A stretch of 64,000 bases of DNA from Nocardia mangyaensis (GTDB lineage Bacteria > Actinomycetota > Actinomycetes > Mycobacteriales > Mycobacteriaceae), in the NCBI RefSeq assembly GCF_001886715.1, contig NZ_CP018082.1, positions 3,038,001 to 3,102,000 on the forward strand, written 5' to 3'. Position numbers and translations under genes: made by a program. Under the pieces are notes generated by a model that had not been told where the DNA came from, searched no databases, and was given only the letters and a program-made list of their open reading frames with translations. Shown here one piece after another: positions 10,050 through 19,799 of the stretch (position 1 is its first letter; the number at the start of each line of letters is the position of its first letter).

Positions 10050-10517
10050 TCACGCGTCGAGAGGGAGCGCGTCGGCAGCCACACGGGCGATCTCTTGGGG
10101 AGAGATATCCCGGACATGCTGCGATAACGCCCATCGATGCCCGAACGGATCGAGGATCTCACCATTGTAGTGGCCCCACTGGTTGTTCCGGATCGGGCGA
10201 AACACCACTGCCCCGGCGTGGACAGCCCGCTGCCACAGAACAGCCAGTTCGCCGGTGGCCAGATGCAACGCACAGTAGGTGCCGCCCAGTGTGAGCGGCG
10301 AGGTGATCCCCAAGTGTGGGAACTCGTCCACCACGCACACGGGCATTTGCCCGAATTCGAGCTCGATCACCAAGACCCTGCCGTCCGGAAGTGCGATGCG
10401 AGCCCTTTCCGCAGCACCCAGGGCGTCGCAGTACCACCTGGCGGCAGCGACCGCATCGCGGACGACCAGCTGTGGTGTGATGCAGAGTATTTCAGAGTCT
10501 CCATTGGTTGTGGTCAT
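10050..10517 (-). CDS. VOC-family (PhnB/glyoxalase-like) protein
   Basis: 155 residues with a vicinal-oxygen-chelate fold. The start TPQLVVRDAVAAARWYCDAL is the typical first beta-alpha unit, and the ending around ILDPFGHRWALSQH is the typical metal-ligand or DPFGH segment of PhnB-like proteins. The family includes dioxygenases, lyases and antibiotic-binding proteins, so the activity cannot be assigned. It is separated from the next VOC gene by 277 bp in which I see no gene. Confidence 0.8.
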   Translation of the reverse strand: MTTTNGDSEILCITPQLVVRDAVAAARWYCDALGAAERARIALPDGRVLVIELEFGQMPVCVVDEFPHLGITSPLTLGGTYCALHLATGELAVLWQRAVHAGAVVFRPIRNNQWGHYNGEILDPFGHRWALSQHVRDISPQEIARVAADALPLDA

Positions 10518-10794
10518 GATAGAGCTCCTAGATTTTGCGCGGTGGGGTGTGATCGACCGCGATTGCGGCCATCGCGCGTCAAGATCGGGACGCGGTGCTC
10601 GACGGTGGGCCGCCGCTCAGGCTCGATTGTCCGGGGCAGCTGATGCCGTGTTCGCCGGGGGATCCGCTCGGATACGCGGTCTGACCACGGCCAGCACCAC
10701 CGCGGGCACGGCATCGCCGAAAGTCGATCTGCTGTGGGCGCTCGCCGCGGTGAAACCGAGGACTCTATGATCGGGCGGCGATTGCCGAGCGGGA

Positions 10795-11694
10795 TCATTC
10801 CAGGGGCTCGCTGAAGATCACGATGTTGCCACCGGAGTCGCGCGGATCCACGACCAACTGCCCGTGCCGTTCGGTGAACAGAACATGATGGCTGGTCAGG
10901 TGCGCGCGGGTGGCGGCAAGGCTTGTCACCTCGGTCACGAATCCGACAAGTCCGGGATCGGGGGTGTCACACCCCGGATACAAGGCGCCGATCCGCTGCG
11001 GGGAAAACACGGAGATGCGTGTATCGTCGCCGAAATCGACCAGGAAGTAATGAGGATCGACCATGCCGTATCGCTGGCCGGTATATAGGTCGTACTTGCG
11101 GGCGTAGCGCTCCGGGTCGCCGGCGCACACGATCGTCTCGCTGATCCGGCGAGCCCCGTTGGGGTGGCTCGTGTGCCGTGATTGCAGCACCAGTTCGGGA
11201 GTCAGGTGCTGCGCGAACTCGATCAGGCCTTCGGGGTTGCCCGGATGGGGAAACGAGAATGCCAACACCTGCATCAACTGCGGGCCGACAGGAGTGTCGA
11301 TGTCGCGCTGGTATCTTCTGATGTCGTCGCAGGGCACCGCGTGCGCGGTCAAACGATCTCGCAGCAATTCGATGTCGTCGGTGGCCAGATGCATCAGGCA
11401 CATGCCCTCGTAGCGGCCGCGAATGTTGTCTGTGCTGTAGCCCCCACCGCCCTGGGATATCCACCCCCATGCCTGCGGGTCGGTGTGCGGGAGGACCTCG
11501 AGGTAGTTCGTTTCGAAGATCGCGGTGCGATATCGCGTGCCGAACACATCGGGTTCGACGGTTGTCTCCAGCCTCATTCTGGGCTGGGGCACCGCGACGA
11601 AGGAGAAGCCGAGGCGCTCGTAGGTGGCGATGGTCCATTCCATGTCGTGGGTGATCAGGCCCACATGGTGGAAATCGGTGGCAGTGGCGGTCAT
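10795..11694 (-). CDS. Two-domain VOC-family protein
   Basis: 299 residues. The N-terminal half begins FHHVGLITHDMEWTIATYERLGF, a glyoxalase/VOC signature with a potential metal-binding His. The C-terminal half (from about residue 185) looks like a second, more diverged VOC unit ending RDSGGNIVIFSEP. Length fits ring-cleavage dioxygenase-like or isomerase VOC proteins. The upstream neighbour is a cutinase on the same strand about 100 bp away; no functional link is evident. Confidence 0.75.
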   Translation of the reverse strand: MTATATDFHHVGLITHDMEWTIATYERLGFSFVAVPQPRMRLETTVEPDVFGTRYRTAIFETNYLEVLPHTDPQAWGWISQGGGGYSTDNIRGRYEGMCLMHLATDDIELLRDRLTAHAVPCDDIRRYQRDIDTPVGPQLMQVLAFSFPHPGNPEGLIEFAQHLTPELVLQSRHTSHPNGARRISETIVCAGDPERYARKYDLYTGQRYGMVDPHYFLVDFGDDTRISVFSPQRIGALYPGCDTPDPGLVGFVTEVTSLAATRAHLTSHHVLFTERHGQLVVDPRDSGGNIVIFSEPLE

Positions 11695-11798
11695 TGTCTT
11701 TCTCGCTTTCCAGGCAAGAGTGGTTTCGGGCGCCGAGGTCTCTCGATGTGCAGGTCCACGGCGTGGGCACGCTCGGACGTGCGTGTGGCATCACACCC

Positions 11799-12758
11799 CT
11801 AACTCATTGGTCGCTCGGCACACGCGAGCAGATGGCGCCGGGTCCACTCCACTGGAGTCATGCCGTCGGCGACCGGCTCGGTGGCGTAGCGGAGGTGCAC
11901 GCCGGAGGCATGGAAATCCGACAAACGCTGCACCCACTGCTGGTTGTGGGCCCATTGCTGCTGCAGGACCTCCTGCGGTCCTCCGCTGCGCAACAGCGCG
12001 TCCCACAGGTGACCGAATTCGCGCTGATAGTCCTGGGCGCGAGCAGGGTCGGCCTCGGAGATGCGGACCGCGAATCCCGCCAGCCGGGTCACGAAGTCCT
12101 GCGTCGGCGTCGCGCAGTACAGATCCCCAGTCAGGCAGAACGTGTGCACGACCGGGGTCAGCTGCCCGAAGCCGCCGATCCGCGGCCCGGCCGCGCCTTC
12201 GCCCGGTACCGCGGGACCCACGAGCGGGTCGTCGGCAGCCCGGCGAGGGTCGGACAGCAAACCCACTGCCACGACCCGGGCCGGGTCGATGGCAGTGCCG
12301 CCGGCGCCGATCTCGGCAGCTAGGTCGCCGGCCGCGTCGGCGCCCTGGCTGTAGCCGAGCAAGCCGATCCTTGTGTTCGGGCAGCGCAGCGCCATCGTCT
12401 CGATCAGCGCTGCGGCGCGGTCGCGCGCGATCCGTTTGGATACCCCGTACACCTCGGTTTCCCATGGGAACCCGGTGGCGGGATAGGCGACGATGTCGGC
12501 AACGATCCCAGCGGGAAGACCAGCGACCGCTGCGCCCAGCATGCCCTGATCGGGGTTGTTCTCGGCAACGGCAGCGGGTTCCCAGGTTCCCGGTATCGCC
12601 ACGACATATTCGACCGGGCACTGCGGCGTCGGCTCGGCACCGGACTGCCCTGAGATCCCATCGATCGTCGCCGCCGCGATCACGCACGCAGTCCCGATCA
12701 GCGCGGCCAGCCGTGGCACGGTGCCGTATGCACCCGGTGCCCTACGCGAGAGGTTCAT
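11799..12758 (-). CDS. Secreted cutinase-family serine hydrolase
   Basis: 319 residues with an N-terminal hydrophobic signal segment (about residues 12-35) and the cutinase nucleophile motif GYSQGA with Ser137. The first strand (VEYVVAIPGTWEP) is typical of the cutinase/PE-PPE-associated esterase family in mycolate bacteria. An Asp is likely in the CLTGDLYC segment, which also supplies a family-type disulfide. It should act on lipid esters outside the cytoplasm. Confidence 0.85.
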   Translation of the reverse strand: MNLSRRAPGAYGTVPRLAALIGTACVIAAATIDGISGQSGAEPTPQCPVEYVVAIPGTWEPAAVAENNPDQGMLGAAVAGLPAGIVADIVAYPATGFPWETEVYGVSKRIARDRAAALIETMALRCPNTRIGLLGYSQGADAAGDLAAEIGAGGTAIDPARVVAVGLLSDPRRAADDPLVGPAVPGEGAAGPRIGGFGQLTPVVHTFCLTGDLYCATPTQDFVTRLAGFAVRISEADPARAQDYQREFGHLWDALLRSGGPQEVLQQQWAHNQQWVQRLSDFHASGVHLRYATEPVADGMTPVEWTRRHLLACAERPMS

Positions 12759-13179
12759 TCGATACCGCCCCCGCTGTCATGGCCCGCATCACAGCCGGTC
12801 GGTGTGTCGCGGCTCGACCAGCTCGGCCAGTGCACGCCGGAATAACGCGAGTGCGCGAACACCGGTCGCCCGTCCTTCCTGCTGGCCTCCCTGAGAAGTC
12901 GACCAGGTCCTGTGCAGTGCTCGTGAGCACCGCGTCCAGGGACTCGCTGAGTTCGGTTCGCCTCGTGACCGAGCACCGCCCCTCGGCGGGGTTGCAGATG
13001 TAGCGGCGATCGTGCCAGCCGCCCTTGCGGATCATGCGTGCCCGCCGGACCCGGGTCGCGAAACTCCTCACTGATCCGGTGGGTTCCCGACACACGCACA
13101 AGCTCGCAAGGACAACTGGCGCGGGCGGCGAGCATGTGCAGACGATCCGGCCTGACCAGCCGAGCGAAGCAGGGCCCGA
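12759..13179. other. Intergenic stretch without a supported gene
   Basis: Open frames here are mutually overlapping and none matches a family clearly. On the minus strand two frames together faintly resemble the end of a CGNR zinc-finger protein (an AQDLVDF segment in one frame, VFAHSRYSG in another), which would require a frameshift. I do not call a gene. Confidence 0.4.
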
Positions 13180-15276
13180 TCATGGGATCGACCGGGTGAG
13201 GGGCATGTTGACCCAGCTAGGTGCGGCAGGGTCCAGACGCAGATGCTCGGGCTTGAGTTCAGTGGCGGCCAGGACCAAACTCGGGGGGAGACCCTTGGGG
13301 AAGTTGCTGGCGTAGACGTTGATGCGCAGTCGGTGTCCGGGTTGCAGAACTGCCTCGATCGGCGTCATGGCGATGTCCAGGGTCACTGGAACACCCGGCT
13401 CGGTAAGAACTCGCTTGTCCAGGTCGAGGAAGTAGCGCGGCTCGGTGTAGTCACCGTTAGCTGATTTGGTGCTGATCGAGTCATCGATCTGGTTCAGCGA
13501 GGCCACCAGCTGACCGCCGGAAATCTCGCGTGAGGTGCCGTCGGGTGCCACATCGTTGACCGTGGCCACCCAGTACCCGTCGCTGGCATCGTGCACCACG
13601 TTGAGGTGCACGTTGATAGGTCCGGACACGATGGTCGGTTCGGTGACCGGGTTGGTGGTGAAGGTCAATCCTTCGGACTCCCAGATGCGGGAGTCCTTGG
13701 TGCAGGCATCGATGACCGCCGTGGCGCCACCGGTGATGCGTGCGGTGCCGCGACTGCATATACTCAGCAAGCCCGGTGCCACAGTCAGGTCACGTACCCC
13801 CGACTGGCGTGCGGTCTCCGAGAGTCCGCCGTCGTACCTGGCGTGCGGGCTGGTTCCCGAGGGAATGTCGTCGAGGTACAGGCGTCGATAGGTCGCCTCC
13901 GTGCGCGGGAAGTCCGGGACGGTAGTCCAGCCGCCACCTTGTTGCTTGACGGTGAGTGGACTGTATTTATCGATTCCATTGTCGATACCGCGCAGCCAAT
14001 GGTCGAACCAGGCGCGTTGCAGTACGTCCAACCGCGGTGGCATACCTGGGCTGCCGAACCCGCCGACTCCGGCTCCGATGTGATACCCGTCGCCCATGAT
14101 CAGCTTCTTCTGGTCCTCCGGCAACGGGATCGCGTTGAAGGTGCTGACGGCGGTGGTGCCGAACAGGTCGTACCAGGCATCAACCATGAAGGTTGGTACC
14201 CGAACCTTGCTGACATCGGTCTTGAGTCCGCGCCTGAAACCGGAGTTCGGGTCGACGAGATTGCGGGTTTCCGCGGTGAGCTGCTCAGGGGTCAACGCCG
14301 TGTAGCCGTTGATGACAGCACTGAGCAGGGTGAAGGGATCGGCCAGGCGGTCCTTGAACCACTGCAGCTGTTGGTCCGGATCGAACTTGCCCACTATCAG
14401 CGAGGTCACGTCCGGGATCATCTTGAGAGTGTTGACTCCCAGCAACCACGGGATCAGGAACGCTGACCCGAATCCACCCCCGCTGCCGGCGATGTCGGTG
14501 AACATGTCGGTACTGCCCACGTAGGCGAAGATCGCCTTGAGCCCTGGTGGCATGAGGTCGGTGGCCTCCAGCGCGGCGATCGCGGTGAACGACAAGCCCA
14601 TGGCCCCGACGTTGCCGTCGCTCCAGGGCTGCCGGGTGATCCAGTCGATCACCTCGGCGATGTCTTGCTTCTCACGATCACCGAACAGCTGCCACTGACC
14701 GCCGGAGGTCCCCGTTCCGCGCAGGTCGACCTGGATGAGGGTGTAGCCCGCTTCGGCCAGCGCCCAGTCCTGTACGGCGGCTTCCATTGCCCCGCTGTTG
14801 ACCTGCTGGAGGATTTCGAACACCCCGTCCAGCCCCACACCCGGCAGATTCAGCGACGCCACCCAATCTGCGAGCGGTTGCTTGATACCCAAGCTGTCCG
14901 CGGAGTACAGCACCGCCTGTGCCACCAGCATCGGCAACTTGCCGTATCCCTGCATTTGCAGGATCACAGGGCGGCGGCCATCCGCGACACGGCCGTCGAT
15001 CGCCGGATGGATGATGTCGCCCTTGAGGACGGTCCCGTCATCCATGGTGATAGGAACCGCGAGGTCGGCGGTGATCCCGTTGTACGGCTGCGGGCCGTCG
15101 ACCGCGGCGTTCCACTGGGCTGCATAGGCACCGCCGTCGATCCCGGTGAATTCCCCGCCTGGGTCACCGATCGCCGAGGGGGCCGCGATCGTCGCACACA
15201 CCGCCAACACCACCGCGGCGGACAACAACCGTACGAGCAGCGCCGCACGCCCCCTCGTCCTCCGATACCTAGACAT
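13180..15276 (-). CDS. Secreted CocE/NonD-family (X-Pro dipeptidyl-peptidase-like) hydrolase
   Basis: 698 residues. A signal peptide covers about residues 10-37 (arginine-rich start, hydrophobic core, AIG-D cleavage region). The alpha/beta-hydrolase core includes VDLRGTGTSGG near residue 183 and the nucleophile Ser229 in GLSF. Usual members have GxSY, so Phe replaces the usual Tyr next to the serine. The C-terminal half is the jelly-roll domain of this family (VPVTLDIAMTP, HRLRINVYASNFP). Related secreted proteins of mycobacteria and Nocardia act on esters or amides. It is divergent from a TetR gene, its probable regulator. Confidence 0.88.
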   Translation of the reverse strand: MSRYRRTRGRAALLVRLLSAAVVLAVCATIAAPSAIGDPGGEFTGIDGGAYAAQWNAAVDGPQPYNGITADLAVPITMDDGTVLKGDIIHPAIDGRVADGRRPVILQMQGYGKLPMLVAQAVLYSADSLGIKQPLADWVASLNLPGVGLDGVFEILQQVNSGAMEAAVQDWALAEAGYTLIQVDLRGTGTSGGQWQLFGDREKQDIAEVIDWITRQPWSDGNVGAMGLSFTAIAALEATDLMPPGLKAIFAYVGSTDMFTDIAGSGGGFGSAFLIPWLLGVNTLKMIPDVTSLIVGKFDPDQQLQWFKDRLADPFTLLSAVINGYTALTPEQLTAETRNLVDPNSGFRRGLKTDVSKVRVPTFMVDAWYDLFGTTAVSTFNAIPLPEDQKKLIMGDGYHIGAGVGGFGSPGMPPRLDVLQRAWFDHWLRGIDNGIDKYSPLTVKQQGGGWTTVPDFPRTEATYRRLYLDDIPSGTSPHARYDGGLSETARQSGVRDLTVAPGLLSICSRGTARITGGATAVIDACTKDSRIWESEGLTFTTNPVTEPTIVSGPINVHLNVVHDASDGYWVATVNDVAPDGTSREISGGQLVASLNQIDDSISTKSANGDYTEPRYFLDLDKRVLTEPGVPVTLDIAMTPIEAVLQPGHRLRINVYASNFPKGLPPSLVLAATELKPEHLRLDPAAPSWVNMPLTRSIP

Positions 15277-15502
15277 TCATCGCTCCTGTGCTCCGAGGGG
15301 ATCGGTTCAAGTATCCGATACACCTGAATCAGTAACTAGGATGCGAGAGTACTGCTAGCACACCCCACAAGTCGAGAATTTGGCCGAAACTTGTCAAACC
15401 TGCCGCGGCGACCGGCTTCCTCATGACGGTCGAGGACACGAGCAGACCGATACACTCGATCGACCACAGGAATTCGACCGAAAGCCGGGGCGCAGTAGGA
15501 CC

Positions 15503-16165
15503 ATGAATCCAAGACCTACTGCCGCCGAATCCACCGACGGTCGGCTCGTCCGGTGGGACGAGCACAAACTCCAACGTCGCGCCCACATCATCGAGTCGGC
15601 GATCGCGGAAGTCCGCGAGACCGGGCCGGGCGCGAGCGTGACGCAGATCGCCAAACGGGCAGGGCTGACACGCGCCAGCGTGTACCGCATGTTCGACAGT
15701 CCTGAGCGGATGTACCGCGAGATCGGACGCACCATCACCGCGCAGTACCTGGCCGACTTCGGCGCCGCGATCGCCGCCGAACTCCCGACTATCGAGATGA
15801 TGGCCGCGGCGATCCACCACTACGTCGAATTCTGTGTCAACGAGCCGGAGCTATACAGGTTCCTGAGCAGGATGTGGACCGACTACGACGAGCGCTCGGT
15901 CGCGCTGCCCGCCCACCAGACGATGGCTAAGATCATGGTGGCCGCGTTCGGCAGCCGACCGGAGTTCGCGCCGATCGACGGGCTGGAGGAGCTCGCTTAC
16001 GGTTCGATCGCACTCATGGAATCGGCCGTCGCCCGATGGGTGCGCGAGCCTGTTGATACTCGCGAGGACCGAGCCTCCCTCGAACGACGGCTGACGCGCT
16101 GGATCGACGCGCTGCGCCACAGCGAGGCGACGACCGCATCCCGGTCCTCCAGCCGCACTTCGTGA
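15503..16165 (+). CDS. TetR/AcrR-family regulator
   Basis: 220 residues from the ATG at 15503. The N-terminal helix-turn-helix is clear: HIIESAIAEVRETG, then VTQIAKRAGLTRASVYRMFDSPERMY at about residues 40-66. The remaining helices form the ligand domain. The open frame extends upstream to 15380, but those residues are unlike the family and the region must hold the divergent promoter, so I start it at 15503 (AGGA just upstream). It probably controls the divergent CocE-type hydrolase gene. Confidence 0.82.
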   Translation: MNPRPTAAESTDGRLVRWDEHKLQRRAHIIESAIAEVRETGPGASVTQIAKRAGLTRASVYRMFDSPERMYREIGRTITAQYLADFGAAIAAELPTIEMMAAAIHHYVEFCVNEPELYRFLSRMWTDYDERSVALPAHQTMAKIMVAAFGSRPEFAPIDGLEELAYGSIALMESAVARWVREPVDTREDRASLERRLTRWIDALRHSEATTASRSSSRTS

Positions 16166-16603
16166 TGCTCCATTCTCGATGGCGGGTTGGTCAAAACAGC
16201 TCGCCAGTCGCACTGCGAGCCTGGACACCGACCTCGAGTACTCCTAGCGCCACCGCGTGCTGCTGATCGAGCAGCTCGCACACCATGTCGGAGAAGCGTT
16301 GGGGCTGCTGGAGACGGCAGAACGGCTCTCTCGCCTGCCCGACAGCGCCGGAGCGTGGGCCGGACGGAGAATTCTGAGAATCGGATTCGCCAACCCGACT
16401 CTCAGGTCTTGGCGGTGCGAATCGCTGAAACACTCGATGACAAGGCACGTACCCATCCCGCCCTGGCGGGCATAGACCTTCTCATTCGCTGCGTCAGCAC
16501 TGCAGTGGCCCGCGACTTCAAAGTTGAGATCCTCAAACCAGACCCGCCCGCGCGCGCCGAATACGCCTCCATTAGCGACATGGCCATCTCAGCCCAACAG
16601 TGA

Positions 16604-16636
16604 AGACCCTCTCCGACTTGGTTCGGAGAGGGGTCT
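16604..16636. terminator. GC-rich hairpin
   Basis: AGACCC-TCTCCGA pairs with TCGGAGAGGGGTCT around a short loop; the stem is perfect apart from one bulged base. It could terminate transcription in either direction. Between the TetR gene and this hairpin (16166-16603) short coding-like frames are present but I recognise none of them. Confidence 0.5.
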
Positions 16637-16818
16637 ATTCTTCGGAAGACTACGGCCGGTGATCATCCAGCCCCTCCAGCCGGTCCATTGATATGAACCG
16701 GAACCCCAGGCTCTCAGAGCGAACCTGGTCAGGGCTGCGTGGAATGTCACTGCCGCAGTGGTGTCGAGGGGCTGCACGATGCTCCGAAACATCGACCGAT
16801 CGTGGGTCTGTCAGTGAC

Positions 16819-17184
16819 AGGCCATTCTGACCGCCGAATTCCTGGCCGAGGCAGGCGATCTCGCCCGGCTCGCCAGCGCTGACCAGCTCGCCTCCGCTGC
16901 CGGGCTGGCGCCGGTGCTGCAACAGTCCGGCAAGATGCACTACCTGCGACGCGCGACCGCGGGCAGCAAGACGATGAAGTTCGTCTTCTACCAGTCCGCG
17001 TTGGCCGCGATCCGCTCCGACCCGGCCAGCAAAGCTTTCTACGCCCGAAAACGCGCCGAAGGCAAACGGCCATCATCAAGCCCTCATCGCGCTGGCCAGA
17101 CGCCGCGTCAACGTCTTGCACGCACTGCTGCATACCCGCCAGCCCTACCGGGCCGACTACCGCGCAACCGCTACTGCCGCTTGA
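16819..17184 (+). pseudogene. IS110-family transposase, 3' remnant with frameshift
   Basis: The frame after a stop at 16816 reads TAEFLAEAGDLARLASADQL, then AGLAPVLQQSGK and PASKAFYARKRAEGKR, the C-terminal Transposase_20 domain of IS110 elements. At 17070 one extra C shifts the frame; after it the conserved ending resumes (HHQALIALARRRVNVLHALL) to a TGA at 17182-17184. The N-terminal catalytic half is absent. A dead fragment. Confidence 0.75.
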
Positions 17185-17327
17185 CAAAAACATTAGGCAG
17201 CTTCTGGACCAATCTGGGAACTTCTGTTGTGCGAAGGGAGGGCTCGTTGGCAGGACCAGGGTGAACCCAGCTATCCCGCGAGTTCTGTACGCCCCGCCCA
17301 TCAAATGTCACCGAGGACGCCACGAGC

Positions 17328-17606
17328 ATGTGCCGATCTTCCAAGCCGCGCACCGACGCCGAGCTGCGCCGCCAGTTCGAATGGGCACTCGGTGAAGCCC
17401 AGCGGGGCCGCAGCCGGACCCACTTTTTGCTCAACAGTGACGTGCAGGACGCGCTGCTCGAGATCATGGACGCCACACCAGACGTATCAGCGGATCTGAT
17501 CGCCGCGGCCCAGTCCGCGTTCGCCGACCAACTCGCCGGGGTCGGGCGGAACATACGCGATACCGAATTCAAGGAGCTGTTCGAGCAGTCGCGCCGATCG
17601 GGGTGA
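17328..17606 (+). CDS. Small hypothetical protein
   Basis: 92 residues, soluble, helical, with an acidic-basic composition and strong GC bias at third positions, which supports real coding. No family recognised. It begins close after the IS110 remnant, so it could be the 3' portion of an interrupted gene using an internal ATG; no convincing ribosome-binding site is seen. Confidence 0.45.
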   Translation: MCRSSKPRTDAELRRQFEWALGEAQRGRSRTHFLLNSDVQDALLEIMDATPDVSADLIAAAQSAFADQLAGVGRNIRDTEFKELFEQSRRSG

Positions 17607-17701
17607 TCCACAGGTTCGCGGTGGTACGACACTGACTTTGACCCAGCGAGTTGGGTTCTGGCCGTCCTGCTATCTGTCCGGTGTGGTCTAGTTGTTGCGG
17701 G

Positions 17702-18556
17702 TCAGGACATTGCTGACGGCAGTACGAGCTCCGAGTGCATCGATGCTCGGGTGACGTCGATCCGGGCTATACGACCGTCACGAGTGGTGATGTCGATGAC
17801 TGCGAGTATGTGACCGCCCGGGGCGATGACGTGCATCGCGCGACCGTTGACGAGCATCGATGTGCTGGCGCGGATTCGGTCGGCGAACAGTTTCGTCTCC
17901 TCGGCGACAGTGCGGGCACCGGTAACGAGGGTTGGAGTATCCGGAGGGATGAGCGCGGTATCGACGACACGCGCACAGTCGTCGGTCATTAGGGCAACCA
18001 TCCGGTCGATATCGCCACCGGCAGCTGCGGCAAGGAACGCGTCGACGACTGCACTGTCGACAGTCATTGCTGTCGTCGACGCGGGCTCGGGCTGTTCGAT
18101 TCGCTTGCGTGCCCGGCTGGCGTGCTTCTTCGCGTTGCCCGGGCTGGTGTCCAGAGTCTGGGCAACTTCACGAAACGGGACATCAAACAGGTCGTGGAGA
18201 ACGTACGCGACGCGCTGCGAGGGCGTCAGGAGATCGAGGACCACCATCAATGCGCGGGAGACGTTCTCCCGCGTGAGGTAGCGTTCGTCCGCCGCAAGGG
18301 CCTCTGCAGGAACCATGTCCGCGAGCAGCGGCTCTTCGCGGCGACGGTTCCGCATTCGTAGCTGGTCGAGGCACACGCGGGTAAGCACGGTTGTAAGCCA
18401 GGCAGCCGGGTTACGAAGCTCCTCGGCTTCTGCGGTCGATGCTTTGATCCAAGTGCTCTGCACGGCGTCTTCCGCATCATGGATGGATCCGAGCAACCGG
18501 AACGCCATCGCCGTCAGCTGCGGCCGGGCCGCTTCGAACTCCACGATCAGTACCAC
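17702..18556 (-). CDS. ECF sigma factor with C-terminal SnoaL-like domain (SigJ/ECF41-like)
   Basis: 284 residues. Sigma region 2 is near residues 8-75 (LTAMAFRLLGSIHDAEDAVQ), and region 4 near 105-155 (LTPSQRVAYVLHDLFDVPFREVA). From about residue 165 a SnoaL-like extension follows, as in SigJ and ECF41-type factors, where it senses or tunes activity instead of a separate anti-sigma factor. The ECF41 DGGGR motif is not evident. It is divergent from a small monooxygenase gene and a DoxX gene, its likely targets. Confidence 0.85.
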   Translation of the reverse strand: MVLIVEFEAARPQLTAMAFRLLGSIHDAEDAVQSTWIKASTAEAEELRNPAAWLTTVLTRVCLDQLRMRNRRREEPLLADMVPAEALAADERYLTRENVSRALMVVLDLLTPSQRVAYVLHDLFDVPFREVAQTLDTSPGNAKKHASRARKRIEQPEPASTTAMTVDSAVVDAFLAAAAGGDIDRMVALMTDDCARVVDTALIPPDTPTLVTGARTVAEETKLFADRIRASTSMLVNGRAMHVIAPGGHILAVIDITTRDGRIARIDVTRASMHSELVLPSAMS

Positions 18557-18647
18557 CAGAGGTCACCTTTCCAGGGCGCGAGACGTCGGACGGACGAGAC
18601 CACCAATCTCACATCCGACCGTCCACCCCCAGAGGAGACACTCGCTG

Positions 18648-18944
18648 ATGAGCGTACAGATAGTCCGATTCCGCACCAGTCCCGAACAAGCCACCGCAGT
18701 CGCCGAACAGATCCGAGCAGTGTTCTCCGCTGTGCGCGCCACAGCCCCGCAGGGCATGCATTACACGGCTTTGCGGGAGACCGACCAACCGGTGTTCACC
18801 CCTATTCTCGAGCTCTCTGACGGAGCGGAAAACCCGCTGCCGTCGATTCCCTCCGCGGCGGCCTTCCGGGACTGGCTACCCAGCCGGACCGGCGACTACC
18901 CGGTACCAAGATCGTGCACCATCGTGGGCAGGTACAGCGCATGA
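18648..18944 (+). CDS. Small ABM-like (antibiotic biosynthesis monooxygenase-type) protein
   Basis: 98 residues with a ferredoxin-like dimeric alpha/beta-barrel pattern (VQIVRFRTSPEQATAVAEQI, then a strand-rich end). GAGGAGA precedes the ATG by 9 bases. Its stop overlaps the next start (ATGA). Proteins of this type are common partners of SigJ-like sigma factors. Catalytic activity is unproven. Confidence 0.7.
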   Translation: MSVQIVRFRTSPEQATAVAEQIRAVFSAVRATAPQGMHYTALRETDQPVFTPILELSDGAENPLPSIPSAAAFRDWLPSRTGDYPVPRSCTIVGRYSA

Positions 18945-19303
18945 CGACGGCCCTGTTCGTCGCCACGATCGTGTGCATTGCGGCGAACGCCTCCATCGCT
19001 GTCGCCGACTACGCCAAGGCGGAGTTCGTGCTGAAGAACTCCTCCGAAGTACATCTCCCCAACCGCGTTCTGCCCTACCTCGCGACGTTGAAGCTGGCCG
19101 GAGCTATCGGTCTGGTCGTTGGTCTCACCGTGGCGCCCTGGCTCGGCGTCGCTGCCGGCACCGGTTTGGTCCTGTTCTTCATCGGTGCCGTCGTCGCCCA
19201 CATCCGTGCCCGCGTCTTCTACAACCTCGCCTTTCCTAGCCTGTACCTGCTTCTCGCGGTAGCGTCGGCCGCCTACATGCTCCACCTGACAGTCGGATCG
19301 TGA
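18941..19303 (+). CDS. DoxX-like integral membrane protein
   Basis: 120 residues with four predicted membrane helices (about 3-22, 46-66, 70-90 and 98-118), the DoxX-like layout. It is coupled to the ABM-like gene by ATGA. DoxX-type proteins are linked to oxidative-stress defence or quinone-related redox reactions, in line with the sigma factor next door. Confidence 0.75.
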   Translation: MTTALFVATIVCIAANASIAVADYAKAEFVLKNSSEVHLPNRVLPYLATLKLAGAIGLVVGLTVAPWLGVAAGTGLVLFFIGAVVAHIRARVFYNLAFPSLYLLLAVASAAYMLHLTVGS

Positions 19304-19773
19304 CTCACGCGAACGCGCCGCTATCGGTCGAGGGGCGTCGACGACTCGTCGAACGTTGTCGCACGAGGCCGATCGCGGATGTGGCCGCCGAGATGGGGAT
19401 CTCCCGCGCATCGAAGTGGGTGAATCGATCGCGCAGATACGGAGAGGCCGGGCTGGTTGACCGATCGTCCACCCCACGCCGCCAACCGACCGCGACTCCG
19501 CCAGGTGTGATTGAGGAGATCGAATTCTGGCGTCGGGAGCGGAAATGGTCAGCTTCCCGGATCGCGTTCGAAATCAACGAGACCGGAGTGCAGGTCAGTC
19601 GCCGCACCGTTACTCGGATCATCGACTGTCTCGGTCTCAACCGCAGGAGGTTCATCGACCCCAATGGCGACGCTAACCGCACATCGCGGCGGATCCTCGC
19701 GAAGCGACCGGGGCACCTGGTGAACCGCCCCGCAATCCGCGATATCAACGAATCCAACTCGGCCACAACATGA
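19300..19773 (+). pseudogene. IS481-family transposase, truncated after the DNA-binding domain
   Basis: The frame starts with GTG overlapping the DoxX stop. It carries the IS481 N-terminal helix-turn-helix (THANAPLSVEGRRRL, GLVDRSSTP, RRFIDPNGDANR, ILAKRPGH) and then departs from the family at about 19720, before any DDE catalytic residues. The last 17 codons come from a different element read backwards (see the IS701-like fragment). Confidence 0.75.
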
Positions 19774-19784
19774 TCCAACACCAC
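19720..19784 (-). pseudogene. N-terminal scrap of an IS701-like transposase
   Basis: About 20 codons from the ATG at 19784 (LDHVVAELDSLISRIAGRF) resemble the first helix of IS701-family transposases and then run into reverse-strand IS481 sequence. This marks a junction between two broken elements. Confidence 0.4.
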
Positions 19785-19799
19785 GCAACAGATCTACCA